A stretch of DNA of 64,000 nucleotides from Saccharothrix sp. NRRL B-16314 (GCF_000716595.1 NZ_JNXC01000021.1:168985-232984), one strand, 5' to 3'; numbered from the stretch's first letter, positions 34,142 to 42,239 are shown. Numbers and translations: made by a program. Notes: generated from the letters alone by a model not told the origin.

Positions 34142-35041
34142 TCAGATCTCGATCAAGGTGCCGTCGGTGACCAGCTCGGCGCCCGCCGCGGTGATCTCGG
34201 CGTGCTCGGGTGAGCCTGGGTCCAGCGCGGGGTTGGTGTTGTTCAGGTGGGTGTAGATGAGCCTGGTCGAGGGGTGTTCGCGCAGGTGGGGGAGGCTGTG
34301 GGTGATGGGGAGGTGGCCCATCGCGGACTGTCCGCCCGTGCCCGTCCCGGTGGCCGTGCTCATCTCGGACGGCGCGTGGAAGGTGCCGTCGAGCAGGACC
34401 ACGTCGGCCTCCGCGACCAGCGCGTCGAACCCGGGCGGCCAGGACGCGAGGCACGGCGCGTACAGCAGCACCCCGCCGGTGGCCGGGTCGGTGAACCGGT
34501 ACGCCACCACCCACGGGCCATCGGTCGCATCGGCGCCGTCGGTCGCGTCGGCCGCGTCGGTCGCGTACCTGGGGCGCTTGCCGCTGATCGGGAACGCGGT
34601 GACCTCCAGCCCGTCCAGCGTCAGCACCCGCTCCGGCTCCACCTCCCGCCACGACCACTCGCCGTACGTCGCCAGCACGTCCCGCGTGGGAGCGAGAGCG
34701 CGCAGCACGGCCGCCGGCCCGTGTACCCGCAACCCGACCGCCCCGCGCAGCACGGCCAAGCCCAGCGTGTGGTCGAGCTCGGCGTCGGTGAACAGCACGC
34801 CGCGCACGGGCGTGTCCCGCGGACCGGGGCCGGGCGCGAGCGAAGGCGTGGACGCCAGCTGCGCGCCGATGTCGGGCGAGGCGTTCACCAGCCACCACCC
34901 CACACCGTCGGCGCTCACGGCCAACGCGTCCTGCGTGCGCGCGGGCAGCTCACCGGAACGCACCGCCGAGCACGGCCCGCACGCGCAGTTCCACTGCGGC
35001 ACACCCCCGCCGGCCGCCGTCCCGAGCACCACGACCTTCAC
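34142..35041 (-). CDS. pqqB: PQQ biosynthesis protein PqqB (metallo-beta-lactamase fold)
   Basis: 299 residues. It starts with the typical KVVVLGTAAGGGVPQWNC and contains GVLFTDAELDHTLGL, the characteristic PqqB metal-site segment, and LDGTFH and YTHLNNTNP later on. PqqB hydroxylates the Glu-Tyr derived intermediate. The GTG at 35041 overlaps the pqqE stop (GTGA). An ATDAADATDGADATDG stretch (~residues 155-170) is a repetitive loop not usual in the family. It is the last gene of pqqACDEB. Confidence 0.95.
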   Translation of the reverse strand: MKVVVLGTAAGGGVPQWNCACGPCSAVRSGELPARTQDALAVSADGVGWWLVNASPDIGAQLASTPSLAPGPGPRDTPVRGVLFTDAELDHTLGLAVLRGAVGLRVHGPAAVLRALAPTRDVLATYGEWSWREVEPERVLTLDGLEVTAFPISGKRPRYATDAADATDGADATDGPWVVAYRFTDPATGGVLLYAPCLASWPPGFDALVAEADVVLLDGTFHAPSEMSTATGTGTGGQSAMGHLPITHSLPHLREHPSTRLIYTHLNNTNPALDPGSPEHAEITAAGAELVTDGTLIEI

Positions 35042-36099
35042 CGGACCACCGCCCGGTGCTCCACCGGAGCCGTCCCACCGGCCAGGACCAGGTCGACCAA
35101 GCCCCGGTGCGGCGACAGGGAGCACACCGGGTCGGTCGCCGAGGCGTCCCCGGTCAGCTGGAACGCCTGGCACCGGCACCCGCCGAAGTCCACCTCGCGC
35201 CGCACGCACGAACGGCACGGCTCCTGCATCCAGTCGAAGCCGCGGAACGCGGTGAAAGCGGCCGACGAGTGCCAGATGTCGGACAGGGCGCGGTCCTTGA
35301 CGTTCTCCACGCCCAACCCCTCGATCACCCCCGCCGCTGGGCACGGCAGCACATCGCCGTTCGGCGCCACGGTCAGCTGCCGCGCGCCCCACCCGTGCAT
35401 GCACGGCTTCGGGTGCGCCTCGTGGTAGTCGGCGACCACGTAGACGATCTCCATCGCCGAACGCGCCCGCGCCGCGGCCACCACCTCACCCGCCCGCGCC
35501 ACCTGCTCCCGCGTCGGCAGCAACGCGGCGCGGTTGCGCAAGGCCCACCCGTAGTACTGGGTGTTGGCCAGCTCCAACCGGTCCGCGCCCATGCGTTCCG
35601 CCAGCGCGATGATCGCGCCGACGTTGTCGAGGTTCAGCCGGTGCAGCACCACGTTCACGGTCAGCGGCAGCCCGGCGTCCCGGACCACCTCGGCGGCCTT
35701 GAGCTTGTGCCCGTGCGCCCGGACCCCGGCGATCAGGTCCGCGCCCGCCGCCTCGGCGTCCTGCACCGACAGCTGCACGTGGTCGACGCCCGCCAGCCGG
35801 TCCGCGGTCAGCCCCAGGCCGCTGGTCACCAGGTTCACGTAGCAGCCGAGCCCGGCCGCGTGGCCGACCAGCTCGGCGAAGTCCCGGCGTGCCAGCGGTT
35901 CCCCGCCGGACAGGTGGAGCTGCCACACCCCCATCGCGCGGGCCTGGTCGAACACCGACCGCCACCCCGCCGTGTCCAGCTCGTCCGCGCGGCCGGCAAG
36001 CTCCACGGGGTTCGAGCAGTACCCGCACCGCAGCGGGCACCGGTGGGTCAGCTCGGCGAGCAGGCCGAACGGCGCGTCCGCCCCGGGTACCTCACCCAT
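35038..36099 (-). CDS. pqqE: PQQ biosynthesis radical SAM enzyme PqqE
   Basis: 353 residues. The radical SAM cluster motif is CPLRCGYC (~residues 21-28), followed by HLSGGEPLARRDF. The C-terminal SPASM region holds the auxiliary-cluster Cys residues: CMHGWGARQ, VLPCPAAG, EPCRSCVRREVDFGGCRCQA. PqqE forms the carbon-carbon bond between Glu and Tyr of PqqA, with PqqD as the carrier. It overlaps pqqD by 8 bp and pqqB by 4 bp. Confidence 0.97.
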   Translation of the reverse strand: MGEVPGADAPFGLLAELTHRCPLRCGYCSNPVELAGRADELDTAGWRSVFDQARAMGVWQLHLSGGEPLARRDFAELVGHAAGLGCYVNLVTSGLGLTADRLAGVDHVQLSVQDAEAAGADLIAGVRAHGHKLKAAEVVRDAGLPLTVNVVLHRLNLDNVGAIIALAERMGADRLELANTQYYGWALRNRAALLPTREQVARAGEVVAAARARSAMEIVYVVADYHEAHPKPCMHGWGARQLTVAPNGDVLPCPAAGVIEGLGVENVKDRALSDIWHSSAAFTAFRGFDWMQEPCRSCVRREVDFGGCRCQAFQLTGDASATDPVCSLSPHRGLVDLVLAGGTAPVEHRAVVR

Positions 36100-36361
36100 C
36101 GACGGCCACCACCCGGCGCGCCACCAACCGGTCGACCAGCTCGGCCACGTCGGCCGCCCGCACCCCGTCGAACTCCTCGGCCAACCGGCGCGCGATGCCC
36201 TCGACGGACGTCCGCCCGTCGCACAGCCCGACCACCGCCGCCGCGGTCTCGTTGAGCACCAGCACGCCCTCCGGGAACAGCACCACGTGGCAGGCCCGGG
36301 TCTCGTCGTAAGCGGTCTTCACCCCTCGGCGCAGACGCGGCGCCGCGCTGAGCGGGGTCAC
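36092..36361 (-). CDS. pqqD: PQQ biosynthesis peptide chaperone PqqD
   Basis: 89 residues from the GTG at 36361, which overlaps the pqqC stop. It has the PqqD winged-helix fold: PRLRRGVKTAYDETRACHVV, then FPEGVLVLNETAAAVVGLCDG, and EGIARRLAEEFDG. PqqD binds the PqqA precursor and presents it to PqqE. It is a stand-alone form, not fused to PqqC or PqqE as in some actinobacteria. Confidence 0.95.
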   Translation of the reverse strand: MTPLSAAPRLRRGVKTAYDETRACHVVLFPEGVLVLNETAAAVVGLCDGRTSVEGIARRLAEEFDGVRAADVAELVDRLVARRVVAVDG

Positions 36362-37035
36362 GAGTAGTAGTCCACGGCGTCCAGCAGCGCGCGCAGCACG
36401 TCGCACTTGAACGCCAGCGCGGCGATTGCCGCCTCCTGCTGGTCGAGCGTGCGGCAGTGGCGCACCACGATGTCCAAAGTGGACGCTCCTTCGTCGGCGA
36501 CCACCCCGAGCCTGGCGGTGAAGTAGGCGAAACCCTCCTCGGCGATCCACGGGTAGTGCTCGCGCATGTCGACGAGCCGGCGCGCCATCAGGCCGCGCGA
36601 GAACATCTCGGTGAGACCGGACGCCACCGCCTCCACCCATGGACGCGTGCGGGCGAACGTCACGTAGGCGTCCACGGCGAACCGCGTGCCCGGCAGCACG
36701 TGCCGCTCGTCCAGCACCTCCTCCCGGGTCAGCCCGAGGGCCTCGGCCAGTCGGAGCCAGTTCTCGGCGCCGCCGTCACCCGGCCCGCTGCCGTCGTGCC
36801 ACACGATCCGCTCCCGCCACACCCGGCGGACCTCGACGTCCGGGCAGTTGGCCAGGATCGCCGCGTCCTTGCGCGGGATCGCGCGCTGGTAGTACCAGCG
36901 GTTCGCCGCCCACAGCTGGAGCTCGTGCTTGGACAACCGGCCCTCGTGCAGCCGGACGTGGAACGGGTGGCGGTCCCAGTAGCGGGACGACAGGGCGCGC
37001 AGGTGCGCGGTGAAATCGTCGGGGTCGAGCACCAC
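36358..37035 (-). CDS. pqqC: Pyrroloquinoline-quinone synthase PqqC
   Basis: 225 residues from the GTG at 37035, chosen because GAGAGG lies 7 bases upstream; an in-frame GTG at 37077 would add 14 residues. The haem-oxygenase-like PqqC fold is shown by RYWDRHPFHVRLHEGRLSKHEL, WAANRWYYQRAIPRKDAAIL and ITWHD-like WRERIVWHDGSG. It catalyses the final eight-electron, cofactorless oxidation and ring closure to PQQ. Slightly shorter than the usual ~250 residues. Confidence 0.95.
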   Translation of the reverse strand: MVLDPDDFTAHLRALSSRYWDRHPFHVRLHEGRLSKHELQLWAANRWYYQRAIPRKDAAILANCPDVEVRRVWRERIVWHDGSGPGDGGAENWLRLAEALGLTREEVLDERHVLPGTRFAVDAYVTFARTRPWVEAVASGLTEMFSRGLMARRLVDMREHYPWIAEEGFAYFTARLGVVADEGASTLDIVVRHCRTLDQQEAAIAALAFKCDVLRALLDAVDYYS

Positions 37036-37110
37036 GGGGGCACCTCTCGGGTTCGCAGGCGCCGCGCCCTTCGACACCGCGTGCCGAACGGCGCGGCGGA
37101 ACGGCCGGCG

Positions 37111-37296
37111 TCAGCCGCGAGCGGCGTAGGCGGTGACTTCCATCGGGGTGTCGACGTCCCGGAAGTCGGGCGCGACCCAGGTGCGCTTCGGCGACTCGAC
37201 GCGCTGGACCTCGGCGCGCCGAGGTTCGACGGCGTGGACTGCGACGGCCTGGAGTTCGGAGGTCCGGTGTTCGACCGTTCGGGTATCGGTGGTCAT
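37111..37296 (-). CDS. pqqA: PQQ precursor peptide PqqA, with long N-terminal extension
   Basis: 61 residues. The C-terminal PKRTWVAPDFRDVDTPMEV followed by TAYAARG is a canonical PqqA core: Glu53 and Tyr57 (E-x3-Y) are the two residues joined to make PQQ, and Trp40 and the Pro/Asp pattern are typical. Most PqqA peptides are 22-40 residues; here about 35 additional residues precede the conserved part. The ATG at 37296 has GAGGAG 6 bases upstream and there is no later good start. It is the first gene of the pqq operon. Confidence 0.93.
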   Translation of the reverse strand: MTTDTRTVEHRTSELQAVAVHAVEPRRAEVQRVESPKRTWVAPDFRDVDTPMEVTAYAARG

Positions 37297-37379
37297 GCGC
37301 TACTCCTCGGATGCCGGTGCGTTCCGTGGGGCGGCGGGAATCTCACCGTAGAGCTTCGCCCAGCACCGCGCCAGACGGG

Positions 37380-38561
37380 TCAGTTCCGGGCGGCGGGCAT
37401 GCGCCTCAACTGCTCCAGCACCACCGGGTCCTGCAACTGCATCCACTGGATGACCTCCGTGTAGGTGGCGCACGCCGTCTCCGGCCGCACGCACACCTCG
37501 CCCAGGAACCCCTCCACCGCGTTGCTGAACGCGCCGCCGGCCCACTCGTTGAAGTGGTTGCCGATCACGATCGGGGCGCGGTTGCGGTTGAACGTCGCCT
37601 GGTACACCGACCGGTACGTGTCCAGCACGATCCGGGTGTAGTCGGCGGCCTTCTCCGGCTCCTCCTTGGCGCCGTTGAGCGCGTACCAGAGGTTGAAGTC
37701 CATCATCACGACCTGCTTGCCCAGCGCGGGCACGCGCACCTCCGGCATGGGGAACTCCCACATCCCGTCCCGCGCGAACGGCCACACCACGCCGAGGCTC
37801 ACGTGGCTGGTGTCGTAGGCCAGGCCGTGCGCGCGCATCGCCGGGAACGCCTGCGGCCAGTCACCCTCCAGGCACGGCGTCCGCCCGCCGCGCACGGCCG
37901 CCGGGTCCAGCTTGAACCCCTGCTGCCGTGCCTTCTCCACGATCGCGAAGAACTGGTCGATCTCGGAGTTCCACTGGTCGGTCTTCCAGGTGCCGACGTT
38001 CGGCTCGTCGCCGACGCAGAAGTGCCCGTTGTAGTGGGTGCCGATCTCGTGCCCGGCGTCGATGGCCGCGTTCAGGTACCCGATCCGCAGGTCGACGTCC
38101 GCGCGGCTGCCGCCGAACCCGATGGACGACCGGCCCCGGTCGTGCCCCGGCCCGGTGTACGACGCGGCGTCCTCGTCCGCGACCAGGTACACGCCCGACA
38201 ACAACCCGGTGACGTGCGCGTTCGACTGCCTTGCCAGCGGCATGATCCGGTCCCAGTGCGGCTTGGACGCCGCGCCGTCGAACGAGAACAGCACGAACTG
38301 GGGCGGCTTCTCACCCGGCAGCATCCGCCGCATCCACGACGGCGGCGACGTGGACGGCGGCACGGTCAACGGGGCGGTCGTGCCCGCGTCGGGGCTGGTC
38401 GTGCCCGCGTTGCCGCCGGTCGGGCGCGGTGCCATCGGCAGCGGCGCGGCCGGCTCGCCCACGTCGTTGCCGGGTTCCGATTCCCGCGCGCCCAGCACCG
38501 CCAGCACCACCAAGGTGAGTGCCAGCGCCACACCAGTGCTGAGCCGCCCCCATCGCTTCAC
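37380..38561 (-). CDS. Secreted polysaccharide deacetylase-like protein (CE4 fold)
   Basis: 393 residues. An N-terminal signal or anchor helix (GVALALTLVVLAVLGA) precedes a Pro/Thr linker (~35-75). The deacetylase-like domain begins with FVLFSFDGAA, with a second metal motif in GHEIGTHYNGHF and late WEFPMPEVR and NHFNEWAGG stretches. The usual CE4 TFDDG motif is altered to SFDGA, losing the second Asp, so catalysis may differ. It is transcribed toward pqqA with an 83-bp gap; it may be cotranscribed, but a link to PQQ is unproven. Confidence 0.75.
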   Translation of the reverse strand: MKRWGRLSTGVALALTLVVLAVLGARESEPGNDVGEPAAPLPMAPRPTGGNAGTTSPDAGTTAPLTVPPSTSPPSWMRRMLPGEKPPQFVLFSFDGAASKPHWDRIMPLARQSNAHVTGLLSGVYLVADEDAASYTGPGHDRGRSSIGFGGSRADVDLRIGYLNAAIDAGHEIGTHYNGHFCVGDEPNVGTWKTDQWNSEIDQFFAIVEKARQQGFKLDPAAVRGGRTPCLEGDWPQAFPAMRAHGLAYDTSHVSLGVVWPFARDGMWEFPMPEVRVPALGKQVVMMDFNLWYALNGAKEEPEKAADYTRIVLDTYRSVYQATFNRNRAPIVIGNHFNEWAGGAFSNAVEGFLGEVCVRPETACATYTEVIQWMQLQDPVVLEQLRRMPAARN

Positions 38562-38635
38562 ACCAACAATGACGACGGGAGGTAGCGGGAGGTTGCCTGT
38601 TCGTCACGACCGGCCGAGGTCGAGGTCGAGGTCGG

Positions 38636-39331
38636 TCAGGGGACGGGGGTGGCGATCACGACCTGGTTCTCCTCGTAACCGGTGTCGCCGCCGACCCACC
38701 GACCGCCGCACGTCACCAGCACCAGCCGGTGCCCGCCACGCGGTCCGAACAACTCGACCGCACGCGCGGGCAGGGCGTCCTTGCGGACCGCCTCCACCTG
38801 GCCGACCTGGAACCGGAACGACTTGCCCGCCGTGTCGACCACGGTCACGTGCTGCCCGACCGCCGCCCGCCACAGCTCGTCGAACGGCCCGGTCATGCCC
38901 TTCCAGTTCACGTGCCCGGCCAGCACCGTCGCGCCCTCGGACGCGCCGAGGTCCACGCCCCACCACGTCGCCTCGCCGACGCCCTCCGGCACCGGCAGCA
39001 CGCCGTCGGCGGTGACCTCCTCGCGCACCAGCGTGGCCAACCCGCCCGCGGGCAGCCGCACCGTCCCCGGCTGCTGCTGCGGCGGCGCGACCGGAGGCGG
39101 CGGGGGAGCGGGCGTGGTCGTCACGGGTGTTCCCGGCGGGTTCGCGCCGACCGGCATCCCGGCGAGGTCCACGCCCCGCCCCGACAGCGCGCTGTCGCCC
39201 AACGGGTGCGGCACCACGGCGTCACCGGGCGTGGCCAGGCCCGCCAGGACGACGTCCGGCGACCGGGTGACGACGAGCGCGGCGGAGGCGAGCAGCGCCG
39301 CCACCGCCACGCCCGTCAGCAGAGCCTTCAC
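38636..39331 (-). CDS. Class F sortase
   Basis: 231 residues from the GTG at 39331, overlapping the surface-protein stop codon. A membrane helix (KALLTGVAVAALLASAALVV) and a Pro-rich linker precede the sortase barrel. The catalytic His is in VLAGHVNWKG (~residue 146) and the Cys in LVLVTCGGRW (~residue 208). The catalytic Arg, normally in a YRDN-like motif near the C-terminus, is replaced: the sequence reads GYEENQVVIA. Sortases attach proteins to the wall; this one pairs with the upstream Spa-type protein. Confidence 0.88.
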   Translation of the reverse strand: MKALLTGVAVAALLASAALVVTRSPDVVLAGLATPGDAVVPHPLGDSALSGRGVDLAGMPVGANPPGTPVTTTPAPPPPPVAPPQQQPGTVRLPAGGLATLVREEVTADGVLPVPEGVGEATWWGVDLGASEGATVLAGHVNWKGMTGPFDELWRAAVGQHVTVVDTAGKSFRFQVGQVEAVRKDALPARAVELFGPRGGHRLVLVTCGGRWVGGDTGYEENQVVIATPVP

Positions 39332-40746
39332 CGGCGTGCGGTCGCCCGTCGCCGGGCAAGCAGGCCGACCAGGGCCGCGCCGAGCAGCACCACGCCGCCG
39401 AACCCGACCAGGGCGCCGGTCGGCGTCTCGGTGGTGAACGACGCCTTCGCCACGACACCGGCGCCTTCCGCGCCCGCCGGGATCGTGATGGGCACGATGG
39501 GTTTGTCCGGTTTGTTGGTCAACGCCAGCGCCAGCGTCTGGCCCGGCTCGACGTTCCCGCACGCCTTGGGCGGGGCGTTCGGGTCGAAGAACTCCTCGTA
39601 GCCCTTCGCCGGCGCGACCTCGACCACGCAGATCTCCTGCGGCGTGCGGAGGTCGGGCACGACCGCGGTGCCGTCGGCGGCGGTCTGGAGCACGATCGGC
39701 TGACCCTCGGGGCCGGTCAACGCCGTGTCGTCCTGCCGCTTCGCGGGCGACGAGCCGTCGGCCGCCGTCACCCGCAGCGCCACGCCCGCGATCGCCTTGC
39801 CGGTCTCCTCGTCGGTCTTGGCGACCTTGACCGCGCCGGGAGCCGTCTTCGCCGTCGTCGCCGCGTTCGCGGCCAGCTTCTTCTCGCCACCCGTGGTGAC
39901 GATCCGCTGCATGGCCGTGTTGTTCTGGGGGACCTGCACCTTCGGCCGGTCCGCCGGGCTGTCCAGCTTCACCGAGAACGACGGGTTCGGCCCGGTCGGC
40001 ACCACCTTCACCGCGAGCGCCGTGCCGTCGGTCGGCGTGGTCAGGTCGCCCGCCGGCGTGCCGCCCTCCAGCTCCGCGTCGGTCAGCTCCACCGTGACGG
40101 GGACGCCGGCGACCTGCGCGCCGTCGGGTTTGGTGATGTCCACCACCCACGTGTCCGGCGTGCCGATGATCTGCTCCTCAGCGGGCGCGCTCACCTTGGC
40201 CGCCCACGGACCGCGGTTGGCCTTCGCGTCGTCGCGCAGCCGGTTCACGGCCTGCTGCGCCTGGCCGAAGTTCGCCAGCTGGTCGTAGTGGAACGCCTCG
40301 TCGTAGGCGATCTCCTGGAAGCCCTTGGTCGGGTCGAGGTAGACGTTGTTCGCCGGGTCGGGGTAGGCCGTCCACGAGTGCAGCAGGTGCGCCAGCGCGG
40401 CGGCCTCGTCCGCCGACTGGGTGCCCGCGTAGCGCAGCAGCAGGTAGGAGATGTTCGCCGCGACCTCGTCGGACAGCGGCACACCGCCCTTGGACAGCAG
40501 TTCGTCGCCGTCCTGGTACTCCTGGCTGCTGTCCGGCGCGAGCAGGGAGTACTGCACGCACCACACGCGCTGGCCGCGCCACTCGTAGGAGCCGAGCCAA
40601 TCACCGCCCGGGGGCTTGCCGTGGTAGCCCTGGGCCGGTACCTCGTGCCCGAGGCCTTCCTTCACCTGCGCGCCGGCCGCACCCGGTACCGCCAACAGGG
40701 TCACGCCCGCCGCGAGCACCGCGGCGGCGAGTCGCTTCCAACCCAT
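39328..40746 (-). CDS. Cell-surface protein with thioester-like and SpaA-type domains
   Basis: 472 residues. A signal peptide (AAAVLAAGVTLLAVPGAAGA) is followed by an N-terminal domain (~25-170) with RVWCVQYSLL and many acidic residues that resembles thioester adhesion domains (uncertain). Next are Ig-like or collagen-binding-type regions and a prealbumin-like SpaA domain (VKVAKTDEETGKAIAGVALRV, ~residues 310-420). The C-terminus has a membrane helix (ALVGFGGVVLLGAALVGLLA) and RRR, as in sortase substrates, but with no LPxTG; ETPTG precedes the helix. It overlaps the sortase gene, its likely processing partner. Confidence 0.82.
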   Translation of the reverse strand: MGWKRLAAAVLAAGVTLLAVPGAAGAQVKEGLGHEVPAQGYHGKPPGGDWLGSYEWRGQRVWCVQYSLLAPDSSQEYQDGDELLSKGGVPLSDEVAANISYLLLRYAGTQSADEAAALAHLLHSWTAYPDPANNVYLDPTKGFQEIAYDEAFHYDQLANFGQAQQAVNRLRDDAKANRGPWAAKVSAPAEEQIIGTPDTWVVDITKPDGAQVAGVPVTVELTDAELEGGTPAGDLTTPTDGTALAVKVVPTGPNPSFSVKLDSPADRPKVQVPQNNTAMQRIVTTGGEKKLAANAATTAKTAPGAVKVAKTDEETGKAIAGVALRVTAADGSSPAKRQDDTALTGPEGQPIVLQTAADGTAVVPDLRTPQEICVVEVAPAKGYEEFFDPNAPPKACGNVEPGQTLALALTNKPDKPIVPITIPAGAEGAGVVAKASFTTETPTGALVGFGGVVLLGAALVGLLARRRATARR

Positions 40747-40977
40747 GATCTTCCACTACCCCTCGGCGCGTCTGTGGAGAGCTGCCGCGCTGAGCCTTAC
40801 GGCTACGGGATCATGTCGACAAGCCCCCACCGGGGTGGAGCGCCGACTACGCTCCGCAGCGCGGGTGGTGGATCCGAGATCGACAGCCCGAGTAAAGTCG
40901 CTTTTACCCGACGGGAACCGATCGACTCGTGTGGTCGTTGAACCCGTGACGGCGTCAGCACGCCACAGGAGGACGAG

Positions 40978-41778
40978 GTGCGTACCACCAGCAACCCCGC
41001 GTTCCGCAACCTGCCGACCAGCGGCGGTAGCGGTAACTACGCAGGCTTCGGCCAGCCCTACGAGTCGCAGCAGTACGGCGGCTACCAGAGTGCTCCGCCG
41101 ACCACTGGCGAGCGCCCCATCACGATCGACGACGTGGTCACCAAGACCGCGACCACGCTCGGCGTGGCACTGCTCACCGGCTTCGTCTCGGCGTGGCTGG
41201 TGCTGTCCGGCCAGGTCGCGCCGTTCGCGCTGATGCTGCCGGGCATGATCATCGGCTTGGTGCTCGCCCTGATCATCATCTTCAAGAACCTGGCCAGCGC
41301 GCCGATGGTGCTCGCCTACTCGGCGGCCGAGGGCGTGTTCCTGGGCGCCATCACCGGCGTCTTCGAGAGCATGTTCCCCGGCATCGCGTGGCAGGCGATC
41401 CTCGGCACGTTCGGCGTGTTCGGTGCGATGCTCGTGGTCTACAAGACGGGCGCGATCCGCGTCACCCCGCGCCTGACCAAGTGGATCATCGGCGCCACCG
41501 TGGGCGCGGTCGTGCTCATGCTCGGCAACCTGGTCATGGGCATGTTCGGCGTGAACATGGGTCTGCGTGACGGCGGCACCCTGGCGATCGTCTTCAGCCT
41601 GGTCGTCATCGGCATCGCGGCGTTCAGCTTCCTGCTGGACTTCGAGGCCGCCAACGAGATGATCCGCGGCGGGCTGCCGGCCAAGTACGCCTGGCTGGCC
41701 GCGTTCGGCCTGATGACCACGCTCGTCTGGCTGTACCTGGAGATCCTGCGCCTGCTGTCCTACTTCCAGAACGACTAG
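40978..41778 (+). CDS. Bax inhibitor-1 / YccA family membrane protein
   Basis: 266 residues from the GTG at 40978 with GGAGGACGAG upstream. A Gln/Tyr/Gly-rich cytosolic N-terminus (~1-45) leads into seven membrane segments of the Bax inhibitor-1/UPF0005 fold (ITIDDVVTKTATTLGVALLT onward). The actinobacterial subgroup signature LVYKTGAIRVTPR and the final FLLDFEAANEMIRGG with its Asp pair are present. BI-1 proteins are pH-sensitive calcium leak channels; the role in actinomycetes is unknown. Confidence 0.92.
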   Translation: MRTTSNPAFRNLPTSGGSGNYAGFGQPYESQQYGGYQSAPPTTGERPITIDDVVTKTATTLGVALLTGFVSAWLVLSGQVAPFALMLPGMIIGLVLALIIIFKNLASAPMVLAYSAAEGVFLGAITGVFESMFPGIAWQAILGTFGVFGAMLVVYKTGAIRVTPRLTKWIIGATVGAVVLMLGNLVMGMFGVNMGLRDGGTLAIVFSLVVIGIAAFSFLLDFEAANEMIRGGLPAKYAWLAAFGLMTTLVWLYLEILRLLSYFQND

Positions 41779-41808
41779 CACCACCCAGCACCACCAGCGT
41801 GACCCGCG

Positions 41809-41839
41809 AAGGGCGCCCCGGCTCCGCCGGGGCGCCCTT
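41809..41839 (+). terminator. Intrinsic terminator after the BI-1 gene
   Basis: AAGGGCGCCCCGG at 41809-41821 pairs perfectly with 41827-41839 (13 bp) around a CTCCG loop, followed by TCCCCTTCCC. It lies 30 bases after the stop codon and immediately before repeat array C. Confidence 0.85.
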
Positions 41840-41848
41840 CCCCTTCCC

Positions 41849-41929
41849 GTGAGTCCTACGTTCAGACCTCGTGAGTCCTACGTTCACGACCCGTGAGTCC
41901 TACGTTCAGGACCCCCGAGTTCAACGCTC
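41849..41929. repeat. 22-bp-period repeat element (locus C), forward orientation
   Basis: Three identical units GTGAGTCCTACGTTC start at 41849, 41871 and 41893 (exact 22-bp period), and the cap GAGTTCAACGCTC is at 41917-41929, 24 bases after the last unit start. The element lies just beyond the BI-1 terminator, in sense orientation to that gene. The 7-base spacers differ (AGACCTC, ACGACCC). Confidence 0.92.
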
Positions 41930-41972
41930 AGAACGGCTCGGGGGCGCGGGTCGGTCGCGGGTCGGTCATGGG

Positions 41973-42185
41973 TCAGTCGCGCCAGCCGGGGTCGTCCTCC
42001 ATGGCCGAACCCACCTCGACCAGGCACGGCACGCACAGCGCACCACCCGGCGCCCGGACCACGAGCTCCGGCGGCACCGAGTGGGCGCACGCCGCCTCGA
42101 AGTACACCTCCGAGCCCTGCTCCACGGAGAACGCGTGGCACAGCCGGTCGTACCCGCTGTGCCACCACACGTACGGCATCGTCAC
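41973..42185 (-). CDS. Small Cys/His protein of unknown function
   Basis: 70 residues from the GTG at 42185, which has GGGAGGTC 5 bases upstream. Residues Cys16, His17, Cys34, His36 and the late LCVPCLVEV CxxC suggest a compact zinc-binding fold. N-terminus TMPYVWWHSGYDRLCHAF. I do not recognise the family. A 16-bp palindrome lies just upstream. It is downstream of the thiolase gene by 54 bases and may have its own promoter. Confidence 0.65.
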   Translation of the reverse strand: MTMPYVWWHSGYDRLCHAFSVEQGSEVYFEAACAHSVPPELVVRAPGGALCVPCLVEVGSAMEDDPGWRD

Positions 42186-42194
42186 CCCGACCTC

Positions 42195-42210
42195 CCTACT
42201 CCTGAGTAGG
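42195..42210. promoter_or_regulatory. Perfect 16-bp palindrome CCTACTC-CT-GAGTAGG
   Basis: Two 7-bp arms flank a 2-base centre, 9 bases upstream of the ribosome binding site of the small Cys/His gene and 30 bases after the thiolase stop codon. The size suits a TetR- or GntR-type dimer site. No T tract follows, so a terminator is less likely. Confidence 0.45.
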
Positions 42211-42239
42211 ACGCGCGGTAACGGTAACCGTGACGCGGT

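Noticed and set aside
41849..41929. CRISPR array reading of the 22-bp repeats
   Set aside because: Spacers would be only 7 bases, there are at most four units, no cas genes, and the same array recurs at five loci with a fixed end cap.
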